From the NCBI RefSeq assembly GCF_002204795.1, contig NZ_NIXO01000026.1:1-64000 (forward strand): a stretch of DNA of 64,000 nucleotides. The letters are read 5' to 3'. This stretch comes from Pseudomonas sp. K2I15 (GTDB taxonomy: Bacteria; Pseudomonadota; Gammaproteobacteria; Pseudomonadales; Pseudomonadaceae). The position numbers and the translations under genes are program-made. Shown here piece by piece: positions 7,991 through 17,212 of the stretch; positions within the stretch are counted from its first letter, which is position 1; every line of letters starts with the position of its first letter. The notes under the pieces were generated by a model that saw only the letters and a program-made list of their open reading frames with translations, searched no databases and was not told where the DNA came from.

Positions 7991-9529
7991 TTACGCCATG
8001 TCAGCAAACACCTGCGTGGTATTGCGTCCGGCGTTTTTTGCTTGGTACAACGCCGTATCAGCCTTTGCAATGATGTCGGAACTCGCCTCGTTGCCCTCTG
8101 GGATAAACGTATGGCAGCCCAGGCTTATGGTTAGCGTCCCGAGTGGATTTCCAGTATGGGGAATCGCTCGCTCGATAATGCCAAGACGCAAACGCTCGGC
8201 AATCGCAAAAGCACCTGTCGCGTCGGTTTCCGGCAACAGCAGGCAGAACTCCTCACCGCCATATCTGACGGCCAGGTCTGAGGTACGCTGGCTGCACAAC
8301 CGGATGATCTCGGCCACGATGGACAGGCATTGATCACCCGCCACATGCCCATACAGGTCGTTATAGGTTTTAAAAAAATCGATGTCGATCATGACCAGGC
8401 TTATGGGCCGCTTATACCGAGCACATCGCTTGATTTCCAGACTGAACGACAGCTCAAACAGGCGTCGGTTAGCCAGCCCCGTAAGGCTGTCATGAGTCGC
8501 CTGCAATTGGAGCATGCCCTTGGCCTCACGCAAGCTCTGTTCAACTTGCACGCCGTTGCGAACCTGAATAAGCAACAGGCAACCGAACAAACCAATAACC
8601 GCAATGACGCCTCCCGTAATTAAACTCGTGCGCACCGCGGTGTTGTACCACTCGTTCAGGGCCGACTTCTCTGAATTAGCCCCGGCCACCACCAGATCGT
8701 ATTTACCGAGCCGTTTATAGGCGAACAACCGGACTTGCCCATCCAGCTTGGACGTTATTCGGGCGTTACCTGAGGATGCGTGCGGGAGGTAGTCATGAAA
8801 TATCTCTCCATCGACGAGCGACACTCCAATATACCGTTCAACCGAGGGGCGCCTGACCAGCAATGTGCCGTCGGATAATGCGATGAGCATGGCGCCATCA
8901 GCATCAATATTGAATCCCCGGAAGAAGTCGTCAAAGTACTGCATTTTTATTGCGGCAAGCACCACACCGTTAAAGTGGCCCTGAGCGTCGTTAACCCTGC
9001 GAGAGAACGGGATCACCCACTCTCCATTTTCTCGACTGCGGATGGCCGCGCTAATCAGCGGTGCCAGGCTGTCACTGTTTTGGTGATATTTGAAATAGGC
9101 ACGGTCAGCCACCGTTGCCTCAGGAAATTTTTCGCCAAACGAACTGACGACCGAATGCCCCCCGGCATCAAAGAAAAAGAAACCGTGTACTTGAGCCAGT
9201 GCCTGCGCTCTTCGCGCCAGCACATCATGCAGCCGCAGTTGCTGTTGCGCGTCATAGTTATTGGCGCCGAGCGAATCGATCAATGCTTCCAGCACCAGAT
9301 CGGCTTCATCAAACGTATCTTCGGCTTGTTGCGCCATCGCGCGCGTGACGTTAGCCGACGCGAACTCGGCAACTTTTAGTTCGTAGCGCCTTGCTTCAAC
9401 CAAATGAAGGAAAAGCAACCCAACCAAACAAACACACACAAACCCTATAAAAACGATGGTGATGTTTGCCAACGAAAAACGCTTTAAACCGCCACTCTGA
9501 ACTTTTTTATTTTTTATAATCAATGACAT
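7991..9529 (-). CDS. Membrane-bound diguanylate cyclase (sensor + GGDEF)
   Basis: A 512-residue protein that makes cyclic di-GMP. A first transmembrane helix (about 22-43) and a second near residue 300 (SLITGGVIAVIGLFGCLLLI) enclose a periplasmic dCACHE-like sensor domain. The catalytic motif is GGEEF at 424-428, with the inhibitory I-site RTSD exactly five residues before it (415-418), so it should be active and product-inhibited. The ATG at 9529 is chosen: GCGAGAG sits 5 bp upstream, whereas the longer frame to 9604 has no good site and would spoil the membrane anchor. No EAL domain or partner gene is adjacent. Confidence 0.92.
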   Translation of the reverse strand: MSLIIKNKKVQSGGLKRFSLANITIVFIGFVCVCLVGLLFLHLVEARRYELKVAEFASANVTRAMAQQAEDTFDEADLVLEALIDSLGANNYDAQQQLRLHDVLARRAQALAQVHGFFFFDAGGHSVVSSFGEKFPEATVADRAYFKYHQNSDSLAPLISAAIRSRENGEWVIPFSRRVNDAQGHFNGVVLAAIKMQYFDDFFRGFNIDADGAMLIALSDGTLLVRRPSVERYIGVSLVDGEIFHDYLPHASSGNARITSKLDGQVRLFAYKRLGKYDLVVAGANSEKSALNEWYNTAVRTSLITGGVIAVIGLFGCLLLIQVRNGVQVEQSLREAKGMLQLQATHDSLTGLANRRLFELSFSLEIKRCARYKRPISLVMIDIDFFKTYNDLYGHVAGDQCLSIVAEIIRLCSQRTSDLAVRYGGEEFCLLLPETDATGAFAIAERLRLGIIERAIPHTGNPLGTLTISLGCHTFIPEGNEASSDIIAKADTALYQAKNAGRNTTQVFADMA

Positions 9530-9960
9530 AACAACTCTCGCAGGAACCAGCCGACTCGCCGCACCAATCCCTAAGCACTGGCCAGCATATCGGCTTACCC
9601 TCACGACATCAAACGGCCATATTGCGCGGCCATTCGAATTACCGCATCTGAATCCAACCCTATAACACCGGCTACAGTTAAAACCTGTTCGCGGGTGGAG
9701 TGGTTCGACCGAGCACTAACCGCTCGCCGTAATAATCTCTACCAGGCATCCTGCATCTGACAGCGGATTCCGCTTGGGAAGCCTCACGCTAGAACCCTCT
9801 ATAGCTAAATAACGTCCTTTCTCACCTGGCCAAAACTCGTTCAGCACCTGTTAGAAGGACAGTTGTGCGCCCCTTCCACCCAGGTCTTTACTCATGCTCA
9901 AACCCGGTGCCGCCTCTGGCACGCCGGGCCGACAGATGAGCTTCCAGGGACGGGCTGACG
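9530..9960. other. 431-bp intergenic stretch, no gene seen
   Basis: This lies between the divergent diguanylate cyclase and the broken secreted-protein gene. I find no convincing ORF, terminator or repeat. It must contain the cyclase promoter on the minus strand. Short inverted repeats such as GCCGCCTCTGGCACGCCGGG near 9909-9930 are not convincing. Confidence 0.5.
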
Positions 9961-11140
9961 ATGCAGCACTCACCCAGATTCAGGATGATCCCACTGCTGT
10001 TGAGCATGGGTGCATTGCTTTGCGGTTATGGCGCAATGGCTAATGCCGCGACATTCGTAAGTTCAGGCCACGGCAGGGCCGCAGTGCGCTACCGCACGGG
10101 TCAACGACAGTGGCCAGGCCGTCGGCAATTGCAGATCGACCGACCCCAGTGCCAATAGCAATCCGTGGTTTGTATCCACGAGGCCGGTCCTCAGCAAGTG
10201 CTGCCGTCGCTGGTCACCGGACAGCGTTGCAGTGTAGCGGCGATTGCCAACAATGGATCGATCCTGGGCGGCTGCAGTAATGCCAGCGGCCTGTCTTTTG
10301 CCTCCCTCTGGAGTACCAGCGCGCCAACCAATGTCCCCACAGCGCTGGCACCACTGCCTGCCAGGGTACTTATCATTCTGCCGTTTCGTGCCGCCGATGT
10401 GCAGACATTCCCCACAGCCCTGAACCAGCACGGTGCCGTTCTGGCAGAGAGCATCAGTGCCAGCCTGGACGCTACCGTGGTGCTGTACACAGCAGGAAGC
10501 AGCACGCCACAGCGTGTCTCGAACTGGGGCGATAACTGTGTGGGTGTCGATTTAACTGAAACGCCAACCAGCACCACTACACCGGGCATCCTGATGAATT
10601 GCCCTGGCCCCTTAGGTACGAATGAAGCCACCGTCGCCAAATGGAACGGCAGCGGATTTACACTTACTAAGGCGCCCATACCAGCCGCCGCCGTTTACTG
10701 TGCAGCGGCAGACATCAACGACAGTAGCCAATTCGTCGGTAGCTGCCTGATCACCGGCACAACCAGCACCGGGTTCCAAACCGCCTTCTGGTCTTCTGCG
10801 ACGGCTACACCTCTGCTGCTGTCTCTACCGGGTGGCGCTCGGAATAGCGCCGTGGCAATTAACAACCTGGGTCATGTATTGGCGTATGGCAATGATGCTG
10901 ATACCAGCGTTGCCGCCAGTATCGCAATCCCGTTTTTCTGGCCGGACCCAACCAGTTCGTTCTCCGTGCAATCCATCCAGCCACGGCCTGGCAGCATCCA
11001 GATCAGCCCGGCGGGCTTTGCCGAGAACGACACCGTCGCCATGAACTGCCAGGACACCAGCCAGTACGTCACCGCCGACTCACGGATATGTCTCAGCCGA
11101 ACGAAACCTGGAGTCCCCAGAAATGGAATATTGAATAACG
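9961..11140 (+). pseudogene. Frameshifted secreted HAF-repeat-like protein
   Basis: Frame 1 opens with a signal peptide (MIPLLLSMGALLCGYGAMANA, cleavage before ATFV). The expected next motif, VNDSGQAVGNC, is in frame 2 from 10100. From about 10180 the protein continues in frame 1 with repeats of the type AIANNGSILGGC, DINDSSQFVGSC and AINNLGHVLAYG. Frame 1 itself has a stop at 10156-10158. At least two indels between 10040 and 10185 therefore break the gene. These INxxGxxVG repeats are typical of HAF-type extracellular repeat proteins. The C-terminal end is also unclear and may be truncated near 11140. Confidence 0.6.
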
Positions 11141-11142
11141 CT

Positions 11143-11168
11143 GATCGTTCCCACGCGAGCGAACGATC
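11143..11168. terminator. Hairpin between convergent genes
   Basis: GATCGTTC and GAACGATC form a perfect 8-bp stem around a CCACGCGAGC loop. It lies directly after the puuB-like stop on the minus strand. There is no long T run, so it is at most a weak terminator. It resembles degenerate copies of a common Pseudomonas GATCGTTCCCACGC repeat. Confidence 0.4.
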
Positions 11169-11170
11169 AT

Positions 11171-12469
11171 CTAACCCAATATCTCCCGCACCCTGTACCA
11201 CAACATCCCCAACGCCAACAGCGGCGAGCGCAAGGCCTTGCCGCCCGGGAAGGTCATGTGGGGCACCTGGCTGAAAATATCTAAACCTTTGCTCTGCCCC
11301 GCGTGAATCCCTTCAGCCAACAGCCTCGCGCACCAGTGCGTGACGTTGAGCCCATGCCCGGAATAACCCTGGGCGTAAAACACATTCGGGTGCTGCTTCA
11401 ACCGCCCCACCTGCGGGAAGCGATTGGCGGTGATACCGATCTTGCCGCCCCACTGAAACTCAACCGCCGTATTGGCTAGCTGCGGAAAAACCTTGAGCAT
11501 CTTCGGCCGCATATACGCCGCGATATCCACCGGATCACGCCCTGAATAATGACAAGCCCCACCAAACAACAACCGTCGATCCGCCGAAAGCCGGTAGTAA
11601 TCCAGCCCGACTTTCTGATCACACAGCGCCAGGTTTTGCGGAATCAACTGATTGGCCACCTCAACCGACAGCGGCTCAGTCGCAATGATGTAGCTCCCCG
11701 CCGGCAGCACCTTGCCGCTCAACTTCGGCTCCAGTTCTTCCAGATGCGCATTACACGCCAACACCAGGCTGCCAGCGCGCACAGTGCCGGACTCGCACCG
11801 CACCTGCACCGTGTCGCCATGGATCAGCTCCAGCACCGGGCTGTTTTCAAAAATGCGCACACCGAGCGATTCGGCGACAGCAGCCTCTCCGAGCACCAGA
11901 TTCAGCGGGTGCAAATGCCCCGATCCCATGTCCACCAAACCACCGGCATACAGGCCTGAGCCCACGACCTGCGCCATATCCTGCGGCGCCACCAGCCGGG
12001 TTTCGGGCGCATAACCCAACGCTGCCAGGCTTTCCAATTCGCCCTTGAACGCCGCGAACTGTGCCGGTGTGTTGGCCAATTCGGCAAACCCCCAGCGCAG
12101 GTCACAGTCAATCCCGTGCTCGCGAATCCGCTCGCCCACCAGCGCCACCGAATCGATCCCGGCGTGCTGCAAATAACGCACACCCTCTTCGCCCACGTAC
12201 TTGGCGAAGCCCGACACATCATGACCAATGCCACGAATCAACTGCCCACCGTTGCGCCCGCTGGCGCCCCAGCCAATACGCCGGGCCTCCAGCAGGATCA
12301 CCGACAGCCCGCGCTGGGCCAGTTCGATGGCGGTGTTGACCCCGGTGAACCCACCGCCGATCACACACACATCGGCCGTCAGGTCAGCCCCCAGCGCGGG
12401 ACGCTGGGGCATGGCGTTGGCCGAAGCCAGGTAATAGGAACGGGCGTGGTCGGACGGGGAACGGTTCAT
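11171..12469 (-). CDS. puuB: FAD-dependent gamma-glutamylpolyamine oxidoreductase, PuuB-like
   Basis: A 432-residue DAO-fold flavoprotein with VCVIGGGFTGVNTAIELAQ near residue 30 and the substrate-loop motif GWGASGRNGGQLIRG. These are features of PuuB/PauB oxidases, which deaminate gamma-glutamylputrescine or related adducts. The ATG at 12469 overlaps the potF stop (ATGA); the longer frame to 12754 lies inside potF and is rejected. Context supports the assignment: a GS-like glutamylation enzyme and a polyamine-binding protein lie immediately upstream on the same strand. Confidence 0.85.
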   Translation of the reverse strand: MNRSPSDHARSYYLASANAMPQRPALGADLTADVCVIGGGFTGVNTAIELAQRGLSVILLEARRIGWGASGRNGGQLIRGIGHDVSGFAKYVGEEGVRYLQHAGIDSVALVGERIREHGIDCDLRWGFAELANTPAQFAAFKGELESLAALGYAPETRLVAPQDMAQVVGSGLYAGGLVDMGSGHLHPLNLVLGEAAVAESLGVRIFENSPVLELIHGDTVQVRCESGTVRAGSLVLACNAHLEELEPKLSGKVLPAGSYIIATEPLSVEVANQLIPQNLALCDQKVGLDYYRLSADRRLLFGGACHYSGRDPVDIAAYMRPKMLKVFPQLANTAVEFQWGGKIGITANRFPQVGRLKQHPNVFYAQGYSGHGLNVTHWCARLLAEGIHAGQSKGLDIFSQVPHMTFPGGKALRSPLLALGMLWYRVREILG

Positions 12470-13554
12470 TTGTTGGTCTTCACTTTGCTCCAGGACCGTG
12501 TCATCAAGCGCATGACGGCAGGCGTCGGGGTGGTGGAAATGTAAAGTTTGTCGAGCACTTCCTGGGACGGGTAGATCTCCGGGTTGTTCACCAGCTCCGG
12601 CGCCATGAAGGCTTTGGCCGCCGGGTTCGGGTTGGCGTAGCCGACGCTGGCGCTGACCTTGGCGATCACCTCTGGGTCCAGCAGGTAGTTGATAAAGGCG
12701 TGGGCTTCTTTCGGGTTGGCCGCGTCCGCCGGGATGGCCAGCAGGTCGAACCACAGGTTGCTGCCTTCCTTGGGGATCGAGTAGGCGATGTTCACGCCGT
12801 TCTTGGCTTCCTTGGCGCGGTTGGCCGCCTGGAATACGTCGCCGGAATAACCGAAGGCTACGCAGATGTCACCGTTGGCCAGGTCCGAGATGTACTTGGA
12901 GGAATGGAAATAGGTGATGTACGGCCGCAGGGTCAGCAGCTTGGCTTCGGCCTTTTTGTAGTCTTCGGGATTCTCGCTGCGCGGGTCCTTGCCCATGTAG
13001 TTGAGGATCGCCGGGAACAGTTCATCCGCCGAATCGAGGAACGCCACGCCGCACTCATGCAGCTTCTTCAGGTTCTCCGGTTCGAACAGCACCGCCCACG
13101 AATCGATATGGTCGATGCCCAGCACTTGCTTGACCTTGTCCACGTTGTAGCCAATGCCGTTGGTGCCCCACAGGTACGGCACCGAGTGCTCGTTGCCCGG
13201 GTCGTTTTTCTCCAGCAGCTTGAGCAACTTGGGGTCGAGGTTCTTGTAGTTGGGCAGCTGCGAGCGGTCCAGTTTGAGGAACGCGCCGGCTTTTACCTGA
13301 CGTGCCAGGAAGTGGTTGGACGGCACTACCACGTCGTAGCCGGTGCGGCCGGCGAGCAGTTTGCCTTCCAGGGTTTCGTTGGAGTCGAACACGTCATAGA
13401 TGACCTTGATCCCGGTTTTGGCCTGGAAATCGGCCAAGGTGGTCTCGCCGATGTAGTCGGTCCAGTTGTACACGCTGACCGTCTGCGCGGCGTGGCCCGC
13501 ACTGCTGAACAACGCCGCCAAGGCCAGCGGGAGAAGCTTTTTCACCAGACGCAT
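12466..13554 (-). CDS. potF: Polyamine ABC transporter periplasmic binding protein, PotF/SpuD-like
   Basis: A 362-residue protein with a signal peptide (MRLVKKLLPLALAALFSSAGHA). The mature N-terminus, QTVSVYNWTDYIGETTLADFQ, is characteristic of PotF/SpuD/SpuE. It would bind putrescine or a related diamine in the periplasm. No ATPase or permease follows in this operon, so it must borrow a membrane complex encoded elsewhere. It sits 33 bp after the GS-like gene and overlaps puuB by 4 bp. Confidence 0.9.
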   Translation of the reverse strand: MRLVKKLLPLALAALFSSAGHAAQTVSVYNWTDYIGETTLADFQAKTGIKVIYDVFDSNETLEGKLLAGRTGYDVVVPSNHFLARQVKAGAFLKLDRSQLPNYKNLDPKLLKLLEKNDPGNEHSVPYLWGTNGIGYNVDKVKQVLGIDHIDSWAVLFEPENLKKLHECGVAFLDSADELFPAILNYMGKDPRSENPEDYKKAEAKLLTLRPYITYFHSSKYISDLANGDICVAFGYSGDVFQAANRAKEAKNGVNIAYSIPKEGSNLWFDLLAIPADAANPKEAHAFINYLLDPEVIAKVSASVGYANPNPAAKAFMAPELVNNPEIYPSQEVLDKLYISTTPTPAVMRLMTRSWSKVKTNK

Positions 13555-13587
13555 ATCGACACCCCTTTGGTTTATTAATGTGGTTTC

Positions 13588-14946
13588 TCAGACGCTCAGC
13601 AGCAGGAACTCACGTTCCCAGGAGCTGATCACCCGCTTGAAATTCTCGTGTTCGGCGCGCTTTACGGCGACGTAGCCGCGCACAAACTTGTCCCCCAGGT
13701 ACTGTTTGACGGTGTCGCACTCTTCCATGCGCGCCAGGGCGTCTTCGATGGTGATCGGCAGGCGCAGGTTGCGGCGCTCGTAGGCGCGGCCTTCCACCGG
13801 GGCGCTGGGTTCGACCTTCTCGATCATGCCGAGGTAGCCGCACAGCAGGCTCGCGGCGATGGCCAGGTACGGGTTGGCGTCGGCGCCCGGCAGGCGGTTT
13901 TCGACGCGCATGGCGTCGGGGCTGGAGCTCGGTACGCGCAGGCCGACGGTGCGGTTTTCTTCGCCCCACTCCACGTTGACCGGTGCCGAGGTGTCCGGCA
14001 GGAAGCGGCGGAAGGAGTTCACGTTGGGCGCAAACATCGGTAGCAGCTTGGGGATGTACTTCTGCAGGCCGCCAATGTGGTTCAGGAACAGTTGGCTCTT
14101 GTTGCCGTGCTCATCGACAAACACCTGCTTGCCGGTGGCGATCTCTACCACGCTCTGGTGCAGGTGCATGGCGCTGCCGGGCTCGTCGGCCACGGGTTTG
14201 GCCATGAAGGTGGCAGCCACGTTGTGCTTGAGCGCGGCCTCGCGCAACGTGCGTTTGAACACGGTGATTTGGTCGGCCAGGTCCAGGGCATCGCCGTGGC
14301 GGAAGTTGATTTCCATCTGCGCCGGGCCGTCTTCATGGATCAGCGTGTCGAGGTCCAGGCCCTGGGCTTCGCACCAGTCGTAGACGTCTTCGAACAGTGG
14401 ATCGAATTCGTTGGCGGCGTCAATAGAGAACGATTGACGGCCACTTTCAGCGCGGCCGGAACGGCCCAGCGGGGTCTTCAGCGGCAGGTCCGGGTCTTCG
14501 CAGCGCTGGGTCAGGTAGAACTCCATTTCCGGCGCGACGATCGGCTGCCAGCCTTGGTCGGTGTAGAGCTGCAGGACCTTTTTCAACACGTTGCGCGGCG
14601 ACAACTCAATGGGGTTGCCCTGCTTGTCGAAGGTGTCGTGGATCACGATCGCGGTAGGTTCGATGGCCCACGGTATGACGTAGGTGGCGTTGGACACCGG
14701 GCGGCAGATCATGTCGATGTCGGCCGGGTCCAGCAGGTCGTAGTAGATGTCGTCGTCGACAAAGTCCCCGGTTACCGTTTGCAGCAACACACTTTCCGGC
14801 AGGCGCATGCCTCGCTCTTGCAGGAACTTGTTGGTGGGCGAAATCTTGCCGCGTGCGATGCCAGTCAAGTCACTGATCACGCATTCGACTTCGGTAATCT
14901 TGTGTTCTTTCAGCCAGGCGGACAGCTGATCGAAGGGGGCGTTCAT
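13588..14946 (-). CDS. puuA: Gamma-glutamylpolyamine synthetase, glutamine-synthetase family
   Basis: A 452-residue protein of the glutamine synthetase superfamily (PuuA/PauA/SpuB/SpuI group) that would ligate glutamate to a polyamine or other amine using ATP. Visible hallmarks are MEFYL in the first metal-binding strand, the segment AGSMHLHQS-like PGSAMHLHQSV, and NRTVGLRVP with the arginine-bearing loop. The ATG at 14946 follows AGGTCCTT; the ORF track extension to 15000 lacks support. It heads a minus-strand operon with potF and puuB. Several paralogues with different amine preference exist in Pseudomonas, so the substrate is uncertain. Confidence 0.88.
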   Translation of the reverse strand: MNAPFDQLSAWLKEHKITEVECVISDLTGIARGKISPTNKFLQERGMRLPESVLLQTVTGDFVDDDIYYDLLDPADIDMICRPVSNATYVIPWAIEPTAIVIHDTFDKQGNPIELSPRNVLKKVLQLYTDQGWQPIVAPEMEFYLTQRCEDPDLPLKTPLGRSGRAESGRQSFSIDAANEFDPLFEDVYDWCEAQGLDLDTLIHEDGPAQMEINFRHGDALDLADQITVFKRTLREAALKHNVAATFMAKPVADEPGSAMHLHQSVVEIATGKQVFVDEHGNKSQLFLNHIGGLQKYIPKLLPMFAPNVNSFRRFLPDTSAPVNVEWGEENRTVGLRVPSSSPDAMRVENRLPGADANPYLAIAASLLCGYLGMIEKVEPSAPVEGRAYERRNLRLPITIEDALARMEECDTVKQYLGDKFVRGYVAVKRAEHENFKRVISSWEREFLLLSV

Positions 14947-15087
14947 AAGGACCTCGTCATGGGTTGGATGATGCGCCGGCGGGCTTCCCTCGCCGCGCAT
15001 TGAGGTCTATCTTGGGCCAGCCGTCCAACGGCATCTATCCACTTTGCACCAACCACAACGCACCAATAGAGTGCGCCCAGGTTACCC

Positions 15088-15990
15088 ATGACACAGGCAA
15101 CAGCTTTGCGCGTACAGGCCTTCACCACCGGTGATGTGGCCGCTCAATGCAGTGCGACACCCGGTTGGGTGCAGCAGTACCAGCAGATGTCCCCGGGGCA
15201 TTTTGCCGGGCAGATTCGCTACCTCGACCTGCAAGGCGTCGAGGTGTATGAAGAGCAGATGAACACCCGCGTGGAGCAGCATTTCAACGCGCCACCGGGC
15301 TCGCTGGCGTTCTGTTTTGATGGCAGCGACAACGCGCTGTATGTGCTCAATGGCGAAAGCCGCAACACCTGGATCACCCCGGAAAACTACCGCGAAGTGG
15401 CGGTGGTGTTCGGGCCGCAGTTCGTGCAGCGCCATGGGTTGGATGTGGCGAAGCTGGAGGGGTTGTTCATGGCCCCGCTCAACTCCCTGCAAAACGCGTT
15501 GTTCAGTCGCTGGCTCAGCGGCACGCTGACGCGACTGTCGGCCACGTTTGACCCGCCGAGTCGCGACACGCTGACTCAGCAACTGCTGGACGATTGCCTG
15601 TTCATTCTCGACAACGCCTGCGTGTGCCTGGACCAGGGTTCATTGCAGCGGCGTACCGAGGAACGAATCATCATGGCGCGCATCGGCGAATGGGCCGCGG
15701 ATGTGCCGGATGAAACCATCAACTTGCTGGAACTGGCGCGCATTGCCGGGGTGCCGTTGCGCCAGTTGCAGCATGGGTTCAAGACGTATACCGGGATTAG
15801 CCCGGCGCAGTGGTTGAGGTTGCGCCGGTTGAACAGTGCGCGGCGGGAGTTGTTGAACCCGCCCTCAATGGAAACCACCGTGGCCGAGGTGGCGATGAAC
15901 TGGTCGTTCTGGCATTTGGGGCGGTTTTCTAACAGTTATCGGGCGTTGTTTCAGGAGTTGCCGAGCGAGACCCTGAAGCGCCACAGGTAA
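15088..15990 (+). CDS. AraC-family transcriptional regulator
   Basis: A 300-residue regulator. The C-terminal 90 residues hold two helix-turn-helix motifs (LLELARIAGVPLRQLQHGFK, then TVAEVAMNWSFWHLGRFSNSYRALF) typical of AraC/XylS proteins. The N-terminal domain is of the EutR-like type, not a cupin I can define. It diverges from the glutamyl-polyamine operon with 141 bp between the start codons, so control of that operon is the simplest inference. It could equally act on another target, since the downstream aco operon has its own regulator. Confidence 0.88.
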   Translation: MTQATALRVQAFTTGDVAAQCSATPGWVQQYQQMSPGHFAGQIRYLDLQGVEVYEEQMNTRVEQHFNAPPGSLAFCFDGSDNALYVLNGESRNTWITPENYREVAVVFGPQFVQRHGLDVAKLEGLFMAPLNSLQNALFSRWLSGTLTRLSATFDPPSRDTLTQQLLDDCLFILDNACVCLDQGSLQRRTEERIIMARIGEWAADVPDETINLLELARIAGVPLRQLQHGFKTYTGISPAQWLRLRRLNSARRELLNPPSMETTVAEVAMNWSFWHLGRFSNSYRALFQELPSETLKRHR

Positions 15991-16097
15991 GTGTGGGAGC
16001 GGGCTTGTGTGGGAGCGGGCTTGCTCGCGAATGCGGTGGGTCAGCCAACAAATCTGGCACTGATACACCGCCTTCGCGAGCAAGCCCGCTCCCACAT
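15991..16097. repeat. REPIN with duplicated left REP core
   Basis: GTGTGGGAGCGGGCTT occurs twice in tandem (from 15991 and 16007), followed by GCTCGCGAATGCGG. After a spacer comes the inverted arm CCGCCTTCGCGAGCAAGC and CCGCTCCCACA. It separates the AraC gene from the convergent acoC gene and probably terminates or stabilises both transcripts. Confidence 0.85.
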
Positions 16098-16108
16098 TTT
16101 GATCTCCA

Positions 16109-17212
16109 CTAAGCTTGGGTTTTGAGAAAGGCCAGCACCAACTGATTCACCCGCTCCGCGGCCTCCAACTGCACCATATGCCCCTGCCCCGGCAGTATCT
16201 CCACTTGAGCCTCCAACCCCTGGGCATGGGTCGCCGGGATGATTGCATCGTCACTGCCCCAGATCACCAGGCTCGGCTGCTGCCCCACCACATTGCGCAA
16301 ATCCACCCGCTGCTGACCATCGCTGAACAACGCCCCGGTGATCTGCCGCAACGCTTGATCCACACCCTCCAGCCGCTTGAACTTGAGCATGTCCTCCAGC
16401 ATCTGGCGGGTCACCAGCGCCGGGTCGCTGAACAGTTGAACCAGTTGCGGCTTGAGTGCATTGCGATTGCTCGCCTCGATAAATCCTTGCAGGTAATCAC
16501 CGTTGATTTGCGCCCCCAACCCGGCACTGGCGATCAAGGTCAAGGAGGCCACACGCGGCGGTGCCACGCGGGCGATGTTCAGTGAGACCAGCCCACCCAT
16601 GGAATGCCCGGCCAGGTGTACACGGTCAATCTTCAGATGATCCAGCAGTGCCAATACCGCCTGGCTCAACTCCTCAAGCTCACCGGTTTGCAGGTACTTG
16701 CCCGACTCACCATGCCCCGGCAGATCCAGGGCAATTACCCGCCGCTGAGCCGCAAGCGCCGGGTGATTGAATAGCCAGTTATTCAGGTCACCACCAAAAC
16801 CATGGACCAGCACCAGCGGTGTGCCGCCCTCCCCCAAGTCCAGATAGCGCAACAGGCGCCCACCCACTTCAACCTTTTGCGCGCAAGGGCCGCTGGCTTC
16901 AGCCTCGGCAGCACTGGAAACGAACCCAGCCTGAAACGCCTCGATCACCGCATCAATCTCGGCATCGCTGGCCTCACCCTCCACCACGATGGCCAGCAAT
17001 GCACCCACCGGCAACGTCTCATCGCTCTGGGCCAACACACGTCGCAGCACCCCGCTGAACGGCGCCTCGACGCTGCTGGAAATTTTGTCGGTCTCGACAT
17101 CCAGCACTTCCTCGCCCTTCTCAACCGTGTCGCCCGGCTGCTTGAGCCAGACATCCACCCGGCCCTCGGTCATCGACAGCCCCCACTTGGGCATGGTCAG
17201 TGTGTGGATCAT
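16109..17212 (-). CDS. acoC: Acetoin dehydrogenase E2: lipoyl domain fused to alpha/beta hydrolase
   Basis: A 367-residue protein. Residues 1-80 form a biotinyl/lipoyl domain with the lipoylated lysine K43 in DVETDKISSSVEAP. After a linker (about 80-110), residues 115-365 form an alpha/beta-hydrolase fold with HGFGG (oxyanion region) and the nucleophile elbow GHSMGG (S204). This is the AcoC layout of Pseudomonas, distinct from the CoA-acetyltransferase fold of usual E2 subunits. It transfers the acetyl group made by AcoAB to CoA. The start overlaps the acoB stop by 4 bp (ATGA). Confidence 0.93.
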   Translation of the reverse strand: MIHTLTMPKWGLSMTEGRVDVWLKQPGDTVEKGEEVLDVETDKISSSVEAPFSGVLRRVLAQSDETLPVGALLAIVVEGEASDAEIDAVIEAFQAGFVSSAAEAEASGPCAQKVEVGGRLLRYLDLGEGGTPLVLVHGFGGDLNNWLFNHPALAAQRRVIALDLPGHGESGKYLQTGELEELSQAVLALLDHLKIDRVHLAGHSMGGLVSLNIARVAPPRVASLTLIASAGLGAQINGDYLQGFIEASNRNALKPQLVQLFSDPALVTRQMLEDMLKFKRLEGVDQALRQITGALFSDGQQRVDLRNVVGQQPSLVIWGSDDAIIPATHAQGLEAQVEILPGQGHMVQLEAAERVNQLVLAFLKTQA

